A stretch of DNA of 64,000 bases from Isoetes taiwanensis (Eukaryota > Streptophyta > Lycopodiopsida > Isoetales > Isoetaceae): assembly GCA_021234155.1 (NCBI GenBank), contig JAJEKV010000020.1:19087018-19151017 (forward strand), given 5' to 3'. The notes under the pieces are model-generated. The model was not told the DNA's origin. It worked only from the letters and a program-made list of their open reading frames with translations, and ran no database searches. This document shows, one piece after another, positions 10,840 through 23,299 of the stretch (position 1 is the stretch's first letter; the number at the start of each line of letters is the position of its first letter). The position numbers and the translations under genes are program-made.

Positions 10840-12640
10840 CAAGCATTGAAGAAAAATAGTGGAAAAACCTCTGGCATATATTCTAAAACCTTTGATTTGG
10901 CGAATATTCTATGTTGGATTCCAAATCAAAGCCTATTAGAATTTTGAGAAGAGAACTCCATTTCAGTGTCAATGGTGCAGATCGAACGTATGGTTGAAGC
11001 AAAAAAAAAGCCAGAAGCCCAGCCGTGAGCGCGGCCTGCCGGAATGAATCCTGACAATCAGGAGCGGAGTCTGGAGTGAATCATGTGCCAGTCCTAGCGA
11101 GGAATCAAAGCACAGAGGAAACGGATGTGCTCTGGCTGGAAGGTTTGAAGCCCTGTCCTTATGGGATTTGAACCCACCATGATCAGGCGAGAAACTGAAA
11201 GATTCAAGAAATACAAGAGCAATTTCTGAAATATAGAACAAAGAAAATATGCCCTAAGTTGCCTAATGTATGGCTTCTGTCCCGGCCAGAAGAACACAGC
11301 CCAAAACTCCCTGCTCGATCCACCGCCCCTACTCAAACGCCTGCTGCCCGGAACGCCCTGCAAATCGGCTGCAAATCGGCCTGCTGGATCCATTCTCTTC
11401 CCTGCTTGCCTGCCCCGCTGCGACGCGTTGCCGCCCCCGCTCAAAAAAGGAAAGCTCCACATTTCCTTCCTCAGACCATTGAGTTCACTTAAAGAAACAT
11501 GACACAAACACACCACTGAAATAGAAACTTGCCCCTCACAACAAAAAAGCAGCTCAAAGATGCACAAACATACGATTCTCTATACAATACAATACCAGAA
11601 TCATAGTTTCCACCATTGCGAGAATGCCCTCCCCCAATACCAAACGAATTGGGTAAACTCAATCATGAAGAAAGGCAGAAATACAACTCCATCAAGAAGA
11701 AGATTGAAGCTTATAACTACTGCAAGGAAAGGGGATTATTTTCCACAGCTCCACCATAACACTTAGTTCTCCATGATCCATTCTTTTTCTACTGCAAGCA
11801 TATGGACGGAATACAGAAGGAAGCACAAAAGGCAAGAAAAAATCATATCTTATGGTTTTCTGTTGCCGGAACCATCTCCACCGAATCACCCAGCCTAAAA
11901 CCATGCCTTCCTTTGCGCAGCCTAACCGGAACCCTAAGAGGAGCCTTAAGCGAAACCCTAAGCAGCCCTAAATTGATCTTCCACGTCCGCCAATGGGACC
12001 GGCGCCGTACATGGCCACCCTCCCCTAATTCAGCCACATTAACTAATTTCAAATATTTTCCCAACACATGAAGAAGCAAGCGTTTTCCATTACATGAAGA
12101 AGCAACAATGCATTTTCTTTCTTGGCTAATTGGCACGGGATGATGCAAATGTGATAAAGGCATTGAAGAAAAAATGGGTAAAGGCAGAGGCAAGATGTCG
12201 GTGGCGTTGGGACAGTCGGCCACTGTAGCAGCAATAGAGGAAAATAAGGGGCCAGGCCTTGGTGAGAAAATCGTGGGCCCAGAGCCCCCGTTGGAAGTCG
12301 CACCCTGCAATTCAACAACAGTAGTGGCCGATTATGGAGCGGGCTCTATTATCAGTGGCAGAAAGACAGATCGATGGAACTGGGGTTTGCAGAGGTGGGA
12401 TACTATGACCACGGCAAGACATGGAATGATGACAAAAGAAAGGATGGAGTTCGAAACAATATCATAACTGGGTCGGATTTTTCTCCGGTGGTGCATTCTT
12501 GTGCTGCCACGTCCTTTGTCCCAATTTCCAGGAATGCTAGTTTGTGGGATCATTGTGGATAATCGTCACCGCAGGTGAAGCAAACTCGAAGATTTTCAGA
12601 AAATGATAAAATTGAGACGAGTTGCAGCCTCCGCAGCTAT
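10840..12640. other. Unassigned stretch with GC-rich patches
   Basis: Contains several overlapping open frames of 60-157 residues on both strands, mainly because the patches near 11280-11450 and 11900-12330 are GC-rich. None has a recognisable domain. The minus strand near 11150-11175 contains GGTTCAAATCC, a tRNA T-arm/B-box sequence, but no folded tRNA could be completed. The 12174-12467 plus-strand frame could be an upstream part of the following LINE ORF1. Confidence 0.3.
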
Positions 12641-12642
12641 GA

Positions 12643-12753
12643 TATTGTAAGGGTAACACAATTGATCCACGATTCCCGGTTGACAGCTCCCGGCCTCCGC
12701 CGGTCGCTGCCAAGCCGGGAATCGTGTCTCAATTGTGTTACCCTTATACAATA
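12643..12753. repeat. 111-bp foldback (near-perfect inverted repeat)
   Basis: The left arm begins TATTGTAAGGGTAACACAAT and continues to GATTCCCGG; the right arm is its reverse complement with small mismatches, with a GC-rich centre. Stem length is about 40-45 bp. It could be a small foldback transposon (MITE). It stands about 40 bases before the first recognisable LINE sequence. Confidence 0.8.
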
Positions 12754-13206
12754 AATTAAGTGTCTGGAAAAGAAAAAATAGAGGTAAACAACTCGTCCAG
12801 TTCTATCCTGAAGCCTTTAGCCATAGATCTCTATACGGAAGGTAACCAAGAGGGATTGTTGAAAATCGTGGAAATATAGAGCCCATTGCTAGTAGTGATG
12901 AAGTTAAAAGTTCTAATCCATGGAAACAGGGAAATACAGTAGAAAGAATTATAAGGCCCAGGTTCTCCGAATGGATTAAGAAAGGATTTTCTAATGATTC
13001 CCGTAGCAGCAGAGTAGAAGAGGCATTGAATTCCCTTTCTTCCAAAAATTCATCTATCAATTTAGAACAACTTCTTCAATCAGTAGGTTGTAAGGCATAA
13101 CAGGGCAATCTCAAAGTAACATGACCGATCACTCTAAACATATCAGGAACATGGAGAATTTACTTTCTAAGGCACGGGCGGCTTTCTAGATTACAGGAGG
13201 TTACAA

Positions 13207-13644
13207 GTGTGGCTTACCAGGCATCTTGATGCTCTGAAAGTGCCACAGTTTCAGAGCATCAAAGCTATTGGCAGTAATTTTTTTCTAATACTATTTGATA
13301 ACGAGAAAGCTGTGGAGAAGATAGTCTCCAGAGGAGTGGACCGTTTAGCGCGGGAATTTGTGTTATATCAATACTATACTGCAGGTTTTACCCTAGACAA
13401 AATGTCCACCGTTAAACTTCCTTGTTGGTTTGAGATAGAATAGCTGCCACCGGATATGCTAGATCCAGAATTTTTAATTGCCATAGCAAAGAACTTAGGG
13501 TCATGTATAACTCATTTGATAACAAAAGTTCCAAGGATTTGCGTGGGCATCACAGCAGCAGAGGGTATTCCGCAGTTTACTATCGTGCAAAGTGGTATAT
13601 ATTACTCTTTGTTCAAGTTGACTCATAAACAGATGGGAAATTAG
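13207..13644 (+). pseudogene. LINE ORF1 fragment (DUF4283-like RNA-binding region)
   Basis: The frame contains FLILFDNEKAVEKIVSRG, the pattern seen in the DUF4283 domain of plant LINE ORF1 and related Gag-like proteins, followed by LPPDMLDPEFLIAIAKNLG, the usual downstream segment. One TAG separates the two halves (13441-13443). A degenerate upstream segment (about 12890-13100) and an acidic, polar segment (13840-14250) appear to belong to the same ORF. Nucleic-acid binding is inferred from the family. Confidence 0.65.
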
Positions 13645-14293
13645 AAGGATGTTCCCCACAATGGAAATTAAAGGTTTGGAAGACTGCTTCTTGTTCAGAA
13701 GAGAAACACAAGGCAATGTGAAAGTGGCGGATGAAATGGCAACAAAACTAAATGAGGGGAGGGATCACTTAAACTCAGGTGAACGGAATATGAAGATATT
13801 TCAGCTTCTAAAGTCAATCTAGAACTAGGGAAGGAGCAAGTGCGAGGGGAGGACTTAGAAAACAAAATGGAGCAAGTGAATCAGGAAGAGTGGGCGAGAG
13901 TGCAGCACAAAAGTGGTGGTAGACTACAAAATCAAATGCGAAAGAGGTTGCCCAATTCGGGGGGTTCCAACAAAATTCTCAAAGACTATAATTGTTTCAA
14001 TAATCAAGCAACAATAGAGAATCATGATAAGGAAGTACCTACTGAATATATGGCAATAGAATATCAAGTTGCTAATGGGGAGTTCCCAGTGCACAATAAC
14101 AGATGGGCTGATTTGCCAATGGACGAAAGCATGGAGAATCTTGAAAGTATGGAGAATCTTGTGGCGACACGCCAAGAAAAAGGAGAGTCACATCAGGACA
14201 GGAAGAACAATATTATGAGGCGACACTCACGCAAACAATCTAATGTGTAAAATCTTCTGAGGCCAAAGGCAGTAGACTCTCTCTAGCACTGAA

Positions 14294-14844
14294 AAAAATT
14301 GTCCTGATGTTGTTTGTTTACAAGAACATAAATGTAAAAAGGAAGAAGTAAGGGTTTTGCTTAATGTATTAGGAAAAGAGTATGTGGGCATTATATCATC
14401 TAGTGGCAGCTCTAGCACGGGAACCTTTATTGCTTGGAAGAAACAGCTGAAAGTTTTATCGACGTATACTGGTCATTTTGGAAGGTGCGCAATAGTAACA
14501 TGGTATGCTCATGGTAAAAAATGGGGAGTGATAAATATTTATACATATAATCAAGCCAGACAGAGATCATCCTTATGGGCCAATGTAAGTTGAAAGACTC
14601 TGACAGTGACATACTATGGATTTTGGTCGGGGACTTTAATATGGTGGAAAATAGCAGTGATAGATACGGGAGTGGGGTTGATGTTGTACATGGATTCAAA
14701 AGGGAGCAATGGCTGAGCATGCTCAATGAGTTGGGATTCATTGATATACAAGGTGATCCAGGTTTTACGTGGTGTAACGGTTGGATTGGAGATGGCAGGG
14801 CATATGCGCGACACGATAGGTGTTATGTAAGCTCTCAGGTTTAG
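14294..14844 (+). pseudogene. LINE ORF2 endonuclease domain, frameshifted
   Basis: PDVVCLQEHKC near 14295 matches the catalytic Glu motif of apurinic-type LINE endonucleases, and WILVGDFNMVE near 14615 matches the Asp/Asn motif. GDPGFTWCNG near 14755 is a further conserved block, followed by RHDRC, where LINEs normally have RLDR. The two halves are in different frames (shift near 14575-14600). Confidence 0.75.
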
Positions 14845-15526
14845 AGAACTCCATTTCAGATTATAATCCGCAGATAATATGCTCCTCTAGAGTTAATATC
14901 TTTAAGCCGCTTAAAACAGTCTTCAAGCTGAACCCCAGGTTTCTTAAGGATGAAGGCTTCAAAGTTCAGTGTGAGTAGATTTGGATTGCAGCTAGCAAAA
15001 ATAAACGAGGAATGGAAGCCATGATTGCATCTCTAACAGCAATTAAAAAATTCGCTAAAGCTTGGGGTCGTGACAAGATGGCTGAAGAAAATGCTTTGCT
15101 GGAATCACTATATACAGAATTGATAGAAGAAATGGTACTAGCTCAGGCGAAAGGGAAAAAATAGTTTTACTGGAAATTAAGAGACTAGAACTGGTCGAAA
15201 TTCAACAAGTTAAGATTAAAGCAGGATTGATGTGGATCAAAGAAGGTGACAAATGTATAGGTTTCTTTTTTAGGGTTGCAAGGCAGAGGAAACAATCAGC
15301 CACATTGTCCTCAGTACAGGCGGGGGATGCATCATTCGGAATCCTCAACTGGTGAACTGGTTGTTTTTAAACATTTTGAAGATTTCTTTAAAAAGAAGAA
15401 TATAAATTTTCAAAGTTGCTTTGAGGAGTTAATTCTTTCAAAGGTTGTATCTAAAGTATTCGCATCGCAAAGGGAACAACTCGGACAACCGCTTTCCATC
15501 GAAGATATGCGTGAGCCATCTATTCT

Positions 15527-16411
15527 TTGGCCAAAAACAAATGCGTAGGTATTGACGACTTTCCAGCAGAATTCTTCCAGGAGTACTGGGAATGGATACA
15601 ACATTTTGTATATAGTGCTTATCAGGATTTTCTACAAGCAGATAAGCTTGACATCAAAATAAACACTGGATGTATTACCTTAATCCCAAAGGTGAAGGAA
15701 CCGAAATCTATAGGGGACTGGAGACCTATTACCTTGTTGACAACCTTCTACAAAATTATAGCAAAAGGATATGCGGAAAAAATAAAGCCTATTTTGATGG
15801 AACATATATCTAAAGTTCAGTCAGGATTCATTCCAGGAAGAAGTATTCTCAGTAATATTGCAGCAGCTTTTGAAGGCATACATTGGGCAAGAAAGACACA
15901 TCAAAAGGTGTTCTATCTAAAGCTCGACTTTAGAAAGGCATATAACACTGTGGGCTGGTCCTTTTTGGAAAAGATGTTGTTTGCTTTTGGCTGTGGACAA
16001 GAATTTGCTAACATTGTTGTAAAATTGCTGAAATCATCGCTTGCATCTGTGTTAATTTTCAGGGAGACTTCCTTTATTTTCGATGTAAGCAGGGGCATTG
16101 GACAAGGTTGCCCCCTGGCGCCTTTTCTTTTTGATATTGTCACAGAAGGGCTATCTCAAGTGCTATTGACAGTAGTGGAAGATAGGGTTATAACAGGGTT
16201 GCAGATGGCGGATGGCTCGCAACAAGTTCGTAACCAATATGCCGATGATACTTTCTTGTTTTTAGAAGCCCTAGAAGTAAATCTCTTGAATGCGAAGCAG
16301 TTGCTGGACTCCTTCTCTATAGCATCAAGTTGTTTTCTCAACTGGAACAAGTGTGCAGCCATTTGGCCACTAGATGAGCCTCTCCCGACTCATGTTGCCG
16401 CTTTTTCTTAG
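15527..16411 (+). pseudogene. LINE ORF2 reverse transcriptase core
   Basis: A 294-residue open frame covers the fingers and palm of a non-LTR reverse transcriptase. Visible blocks include GDWRPITLL, SGFIPGRSI, YLKLDFRKAYNTV (first catalytic Asp), GIGQGCPLAPFLF and YADDTFLF (the two further catalytic Asp). The thumb-like continuation with KLLGVPIG follows in the same frame after one TAG (16418-16630). The core is well preserved, but upstream and downstream breaks mean no full ORF2 product. Confidence 0.88.
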
Positions 16412-17399
16412 ACCATTGTGCCTGTTGGGTCCTCTTCGAAGTTGTTGGGTGTTCCAATCGGGATGTGCACCTCATCCTCGAATATTTGGGATGAGATCCT
16501 GCTCAGTTTAGACAAACATTTGAGATGGTGGAAAGTCGGTAAGCTCTCCATGGCGGGAAGAATTGTTGTAGCTAAGTCAGTGCTAACATTTATGCTGCAT
16601 CGGTGTTGCTGGCTCCTAAATCGAAGCTAGCAGAGCTATAAAAAATGGTGCGAAATTTTGTCTGGGGTGGAAATGAGGAAGGGGCAAATGTCAAAGTAGC
16701 TTGGAGGTAATGTTTGAGATCCAAGTCACATGGAGGATTAGGAATGCTTGACTTTAAGTTGCACAGCAAGATCTTAGTTTGCAAGTTCATGTGGGAAATC
16801 CTTTAGCATAAGTCGAAGTCTCCGGGCCTTGAGCTTCTGAAACAATCACTAACTCACTGTACGCTGTGCAGAAAGCCCTTCCATAAAGCAGATTTACCAT
16901 GGGCCCTGTTTTATAAATTGAGGCCCTGTGCAAGAGCTTCGCCGTTTCTTAGAGGATTGCTAAAAGCTTGAGAGACAGTTAAAGTTCTATGGCGATTGGA
17001 CATCAAAAATTGTACCTCAGTGTCTATGCTGGTGTGGTGGCTGCAAGTGGAAACTAACAGAGGCCACGTGCCACTTTTTCTGGTGGTGAATAGAAGAACT
17101 TAAAACAGATGGATTGTGGCAGGTATCTCTTACATTGGAGATTGGTACCGATGTGGTGTACGGGGCTCATGAGAGTCATTTCAAAACGAGTTCAAAGTGA
17201 AATCACGGGACAAACGAGTTTGGAAAATGGTATTGGCCAATATTTCAACCTATTGCTTCTCCACAGGTAGGTGCTTTTTGCCTACCCCGTGAAAATATTG
17301 ATAAAAAACATTTTGTTTCAAAGGCATACAAGATTCTACATGTGAACGAAATGATGAGCCCCCCCTTCCCAATGGGAGATAACAGCAGAAGATGGCCAA

Positions 17400-17846
17400 C
17401 TCAGTCAAGTATAAAAATGGGTCTGGAAGAGCCACTTGCCACCAAAGATATCCACACTACGATGGCAAATTTTTCACAGAGCAATCAGGGTCAACATATT
17501 AGTGAATAAGCTCAACTGTGATGTCTCACCGAGTTGCCCAATGTGCAGATAGGAAGCAGAAACAATTAAACATTGTCTCATGCATTGTGCGGAACTCCCT
17601 CCAGTATGGGAACAAGTGAAGAAAGCGTTCGGGACTTCTCTATCAGAAAAAGAGCTTTTGTTAGGCATATATCCATCATCTTGGCAAATTGGAAAAAAAA
17701 TTGCTCTGAATTTATGCAAAGGATGGCTCCTATGGCTAATATGCAAGAGGCGGAGAAAATTAGTGTTCTCCCAAGAATATATCCACCCCAATAGCCTATG
17801 GTCATCTTTTCGCCAATATCTTGTCGCATTTGAAGAGGAGGAGTAG
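17400..17846 (+). pseudogene. LINE C-terminal zinc-binding domain (zf-RVT)
   Basis: VWKSHLPPKI near 17418 followed by CDVSPSCPMC and HCLMHC matches the zinc-binding domain found after the reverse transcriptase in plant LINEs. One TAG interrupts it after the CPMC motif. The frame then runs to a stop near 17846. Confidence 0.7.
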
Positions 17847-18017
17847 GCTTCTCAAGTCCACGACTCTCTTTTATCGTTCCTATAAAAGTTACAACTCCAT
17901 AGCTGAGTGGTTATTTCTATATAAACAAATATGTTGTGTAGGTGTATGATCTTACTTGGCATATGTATGTAATTGATGAGTACCAATTAATATATTTCTG
18001 ATCCTTCAAAAAAAATA

Positions 18018-18135
18018 AGGTGCTGCGCACGGAGGGTTGCCCTCTATGGACAGAGGGTGAAGTGGCTTAAATCATACTTCAAAGTCATGTTTTCACAATC
18101 AATCAAAATTGCTACTTCAAAACAATAAAGTATTT
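18018..18135 (+). repeat. Dispersed repeat R2, copy 1
   Basis: Begins AGGTGCTGCGCACGGAGG directly after an A-run, and matches 34201-34318 for about 115 bases and 31446-31518 in reverse. Read on the minus strand it ends in GCAGCACCTT plus a T-run, as in plant SINEs with a T-rich end; the class is inferred. Confidence 0.6.
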
Positions 18136-18139
18136 GATA

Positions 18140-19190
18140 CCATGACTTTATAAGGATTGGCCTGAAGAGATCTTTGGTGCTCGGCATGGAACAAGGATGG
18201 TAGAAGCATAGGGACAAGCCTAATAGGGGAAAGTATGGAAATACATGTTTTGTTAGCATAGAAATGAGAGAACTCCTTGAAGACCTCTGATCGGTTTTTT
18301 GTCACAGAGGGCTTCAAACATCTGGCGAATTTCGTAGAGGAATAAAGCATTGATGCATAGCCTAACTTTAAACCTCACAAGAAGAAGTAAAATCCAATGA
18401 TCGCGGACTCGAAATGCAAGATCGGGAGCAAGGCACAAACTAAGAATCCCCGTCTCCATAACTAAATGTAGATCCCTCCCTCCCTCCCTCTCTCGCCCTA
18501 GGAATGATAGCGATATATGAGCATTGATCCAGGGGGTCCGGTGTGTTTTAAGTTTGGACCAGTAAACATACGTTGCATTGTGTGGTCTTGATGAAGGAGT
18601 TATGTGGGTGATGATTATGGGTGTTTTGTTTATGCATGCTTTGATTTAATGGTTTTGTTTCAGGTAGTTAATTCTTGATTTGAATTCTAGGATTTGGAGT
18701 TTTGCAGACGATAAGTGAAAGTGAGGCGTATTTACATTTGTTGCATTATATGAGTAAGTTGGCTTGCCACTGATAAGGCCAGTTCAAAAAGAAGTGGGAG
18801 GCATTTTCAACATGCGATATTCCGACAATCTCAAGGATAACAATCAACCAACATTTTTGGGAAGTGGGATAATCTTATAACCTAATTAAGAAGTCATTAG
18901 AGCATAGTTGAGATGTCAAAAGTACTACCATACGCTGCATGTTTATCAGGAAGTAGAGATTTGAACATGGTCTACATATGTGACCTTATTTCAAAAGAAT
19001 GTTTGGATTATGATAAAATATGAAATACTCTATCATTATGAGAGTTGCTGGTAATTTGGATGATCGTGCTTCTATAATTTCTGTTTGGCACTGATAACTA
19101 CTTTGTTCACAACCGGCACTCGATTTTAGCCATGGTAATGCACAAATATGTGATTATAGTTGGCGTTACACAATCAATTTGCTTCCTAGC
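18140..19190. other. Unassigned stretch
   Basis: Only short frames are present, and no conserved domain is recognised. A short CCCT-rich run lies at about 18475-18495. Confidence 0.4.
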
Positions 19191-19199
19191 ATAACACTC

Positions 19200-19629
19200 C
19201 AATGCTTCATGGCCTAATCCATGCTCAGCATATCGCACAACTAAAGAAGTCCATGAGACTATGTTTCGATCCGATAATTTGTTGAAGATCTCTTGGGAGT
19301 CTGTAAATGAGCCACATTTAGCATGTGATCTCCTGGGAGTCTATAAATGAGCCACATTTAGCATACATGTCAACTAATGCATTGGCAACGAGAATGTCTT
19401 TCTCAAGGCCCTTATGAATAACCTTGACATGTATTTCTTTGCGTCTGTCCAGGGATCTTGTACTGCCACAAGATTTCAAGATGCAAATAAAGGTAATAGC
19501 ATCTGCGATTATGCCTTCCAATTGCACCTGTTCAAAATTAATCAGTGCTTCCCGAGCACATCCATGTTCAACGTATCCTCCAATCAATGCCAGAAAGCAA
19601 CTAGCCCCTACACTATTTAAAGACTTCAT
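19200..19629 (-). pseudogene. PLS-class PPR protein fragment
   Basis: The minus strand encodes PPR repeats typical of plant organelle RNA-editing factors, including ALIGGYVEHGCAREAL, DAITFICILKSCGS and NALVDMYAKCGS. After DMYAKCGS a 40-bp tandem duplication (19287-19366) shifts the frame and brings in a stop. Beyond it the frame resumes with KLSDRNIVSWTSLV. It is therefore a broken piece. The family binds single-stranded RNA in plastids or mitochondria, but this copy is unlikely to work. Confidence 0.75.
19287..19366. repeat. 40-bp tandem duplication inside the PPR fragment
   Basis: GATCTCTTGGGAGTCTGTAA at 19287 recurs with three or four changes at 19327; the period is 40 bases. Because 40 is not a multiple of three, it destroys the reading frame. 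Confidence 0.85.
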
Positions 19630-19869
19630 AATTTGTATGCTCTTTTATTACACATGTCAAATTAAATACCTTGATGATTATGTATTTAACACAAACATCA
19701 ATAGAAGGCGGACTATTCTCGAATGCAAGTCCTTTCAAAGCAGCTCCTTGAAAATTTGACATTGCTGCTGACATTTTCCCACAACATGCAACATGAGCCA
19801 CATCAACAGACATAAACGAAGTGCACCCTGTACTACCACAGTCGTTGGATTCATCAAACCTACAACCCA

Positions 19870-20740
19870 GATCGTATGTTGGGGCCTGTGAGCACCTCTC
19901 GTTTCGCTTATAGTCATTTATGATTGGAGGCGCCTATGATTTTGAAATATGAAATACGATTTCACCTAAGGTTTTGAGCGAATATCGAACCTCTATACAG
20001 TTTTGCATAAGATTTTAGAATATGAAATACGGGGGCTCGAACCTCTACTAAAATAATTCAATATCCTAATAAAACTACTATACCCAATATATCAAGTGAG
20101 CTAATGTAATTATTTTTTATCTTGAATCTATGTTTTTTTTTATTCGATTATTTTAGGGATATATGGTCTTTGGTTTTAGAAATTGTTTTTTTTACATCCA
20201 TATCAAATCCCCCTAGAACCCCCTGGTATTTTGCTACATATTGTACAAGAAACAATCACCCAAGTTATAAGGATCTAGAAATACAAGAATATTTAAGAAT
20301 TTCAATGACAACATTATGTTCCATTAGCTTGGGTTCTTTTCAAGAAAATGATATACCCATGAGACGCTGCTTATGATTGGAGATTACACAACTTAAAAGG
20401 GATCAAAATGACACCTATAGCTTCATTTTTCAAAATACTGCATAGCTACTTCAGCACAGGCTTTGCCATTGGACAATGTTTATCAAGGTGTTCCAAGCAC
20501 AACCATCAATGGACCTAGCTTAGCAAAGCAAGCAAACAGAAAATATTTCTGGATGTGGAAGTGGTAACCATTTATCTAAATATCTGGCCACAGATAGTTG
20601 GAAGTTGAAAAATTCCCAGCTCTTATGAGAGCTCATGTATAAAGTTTATTAAAATGTGGTACAACTACCGCAATTAATTGCCAGCAGATATCTGAGCTGC
20701 TTAGTTAAGATACCTGCTGAACCATTGGCGCATTTGTGAT
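19870..20740. other. Unassigned AT-rich stretch
   Basis: No conserved coding signal seen. A frame at 20122-20376 has no recognisable motif. Confidence 0.35.
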
Positions 20741-20743
20741 CAC

Positions 20744-23299
20744 TCATTGTATTGACACCATAAAAGCTCGAACACTGCTCTCCCCAGCAGTAGCAGCTGC
20801 CTCTGCCTGAAAAAAGTAATTAATGCACAAGAATTGATTGGCAAAGTTTACTCCAAGCTATGTTAATTAGTTAGAAGTAGTGGATAAACACAGTAGAAAA
20901 TCAACCAAGAACCGAATATAACTTGCACATCCTGAATACATCTTCAAGTAAACAGAAGTGTCAATATCAAAGAACATTTGTGGAGAAAAGAAGGAAGCTG
21001 ACAGAATACTGAAGCTGGGTTGTGATGGATAGAATAAAAGACAATAAAAGGCGGAAGAGGAGAATAGACTTTCTTATTCCACGCCCTTGTGTGCAGAGAT
21101 TTTTTGATCCAACTATATGAAATTGGGTATAATAGAAATATGAAATTGAAGTCGTATCAGAGACACGGCATTGCATACAAGGCAACTATTTGCCCCCCTC
21201 TATATTAAGGCCATTTTTACACTTATCCATCTCCTTCAACACTTGTTGAGAAGCAGCATGGTAATTGTTCTCATCAGATACAGTTTTTGGGCACCTACAA
21301 AATAAAGGCCAAGCAAGAAAAACTAATACAAAAACAACAACAGATCAAAAGAAGGTGCTAAATTAATTGAATACTTGTTTAGACTTGGCTCAAAATAATT
21401 TTGAGCAAGTTCATCTTGAAACAAGCATACCGCAGAGACAGCCGCTGCCGCAACCCTTCGACTGATAGTGGTGCCAATCGCAAAGTGATCCCTCAAATTT
21501 GTCGCTTCTTTCAGAGCTTCATGCCCTCTACCAACCCTCTGTCGAGTATTGACTAGCCTGAGTCAAAGTCCAAGTCAGATTAAAAAAACTAATTGCATAT
21601 GGTTCATCTTCACAAATCTCACCTCATCTAAAAGACAATTGAATATTGCCCTAAACATTAGCCGCCAAAGAAACTTGCTGCATAAGATGCACTTTAATCT
21701 CAGTCACATTCATATGATGCTAGTAACAATCCCGGATCTAAAGTAACCAAAAGATCTGAATTGAAATACCTGTGGAGTGAACAGACTGCAGCGTAGCACT
21801 GTTTCTTCATTCCAATTCACAAATTCAGTTACTATCCCCACGGACATTGGGCTGTTTGCATATATGGCACCTGCTATCTTGCTAGGCCTTTACCCTGAAG
21901 ACACACTTTCCAAAGCTTGTGACCCCACCTTGAGCTCTGACATCTGCGTCATGGCAAACAAGCCAAACATTAAGAATGTTCCTGCACCAAATAAGATTGG
22001 GACATACCTTAGCTTGAAAAAGCTGGTTGAGTGATGCATGTTCAATATCTATGTATTCTTCCATGTGTACAGAGAATAAAGATTCGTCAAGGCCTGCATT
22101 AGTCTATCCTTAGTGCAAACTTATATTTTTTCAATATTCATCAGACTCCTGTCCCTGAAACAAAATCCTTCTTTTTTGCGAATAACAGCTTATAAATCTT
22201 ACAGAAGGATTCAGTGCTCTCAATCTAGTTGAAAACGGGGCAGGTTCTACCTAGATCTAGCTCTTCATAACTTCTGTCCTATCCAAAGCACGGCATTGCA
22301 TCTAATGGGTTTAGTAGGGAAAGTATGTTTATGCTCTTGCCCTTCAAGAGTATAAAAGTAGATGTTTCAGCAAATAATTATATGGTCTTGGCCAGTCACA
22401 CCATAAAAAAACTATTATGCTAACTTAGGTTTTTGGCAGAAAGATCTCAACTTGGTTCATGCCCTCACCTTCTTTTCACTAATATTTCTTCTGTTCTATC
22501 TAAACACTTTTTTGCCTAGAACCAACATGCACATTATTTGGAAGTGTCAAACCGTAAATTTCTTTTGTTTCTCTTCATCAAATGAGTAGAACTTTTGGGC
22601 GTGCAAAGTTCATCCTTGAAATCAAGTAGATTTTCTAACATAACATCAAAGTTGATTCATGGAGTATCAGTCCGAATGTAGATTTGTATGCTAAAAGCTG
22701 CTGCAATCAACGCAGGTTCTTTTTGAGAGAAATTCAGACCATCTTTTAAGAACTTGCTATACAATATATTATTACTATTATGTTACTTAGCATTGGAGGA
22801 TGGCTCATCCAAAAAAAAAAAAAAAAAAAAAAAAAAAAGAAATCTAACAACAGCAAGGGAGGCACGTAGTGACTTGTGAGAAAAAAACGTTCAGCTACAC
22901 AAAAATATAAGCTGTATTTTTAAAAGAGACCGGCAGATAAGAAATAAAGGGTTCCAAATGCTGACAACAGAGCTTATTTTAAGGCAGCTATGATGGCAAA
23001 TGGCAGCTCTTGTTAGAAAATGTTTTTTTAAGCTTGGTGATAGATGCATTTTTAGCCCAGAAGGCTCTCACCCCCTTTCAGATTCAAATGTGAAAGGCTG
23101 TATGTAATTGATCTCATAGACCCTATGGGTCTTTAGTAGATGTTAGTATTAGTATCGTTTTTTGTGTCTTTCTGTCTTTCAATTTATGACCTAAAAGCAA
23201 ATTTTTACCTTCAACATCCAGGTCGGCACACCCAAGTGCTCGGAGATCCTTTGCAAGTTCCTGTGTTTTCTCATAGGTTGCTGCTAGCATACGCAAATA
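20744..23299 (-). CDS. Split gene of unknown identity, terminal exons
   Basis: Four minus-strand segments have clean splice borders. Exon 23209-23299 encodes YLRMLAATYEKTQELAKDL, probably a coiled coil. Exon 21894-22007 (or longer upstream) encodes a membrane segment, ILFGAGTFLMFGLFAMTQMS. Exon 21431-21557 encodes GRGHEALKEATNLRDHF and an Ala-rich run. Exon 20744-20806 encodes AEAAATAGESSVRAF and the stop. Phases match from the second exon through to the last; the first does not join in phase, so an exon is missing or disrupted in the 1.2 kb between. I do not recognise the protein. It may be a degraded copy of a larger gene. Confidence 0.4.
22811..22838. repeat. Poly-A tract
   Basis: An uninterrupted run of about 28 A, preceded by GGATGGCTCATCC. 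It could be the tail of a truncated plus-strand retroposon, but no coding is attached. Confidence 0.6.

Larger units (their letters stand above)
12790..18015 (+). mobile_element. L1-type LINE retrotransposon, nearly full length, inactivated
   Basis: In order: ORF1-like RNA-binding segment (about 12800-14250), apurinic endonuclease (14294-14844), reverse transcriptase (15527-16630), zinc-binding zf-RVT domain (about 17400-17846), a short 3' tail and an A-run at 18008-18015. This is the domain order of plant L1-clade LINEs. Several stops and frameshifts separate the blocks, so the copy cannot make full ORF1 or ORF2. The 5' limit is uncertain; coding similarity begins shortly after the foldback at 12643-12753. 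Immediately after the A-run starts the dispersed repeat R2 (18018). Confidence 0.85.

Noticed and set aside
11145-11180. tRNA gene on the minus strand
   Set aside because: A T-arm-like GGTTCAAATCC with matching stem is present, but no matching acceptor 5' strand, D-arm or anticodon arm could be found at the right distance.
11094-11567. 157-residue minus-strand ORF as a gene
   Set aside because: GC-rich patch with overlapping open frames on both strands, no domain, no splice pattern.
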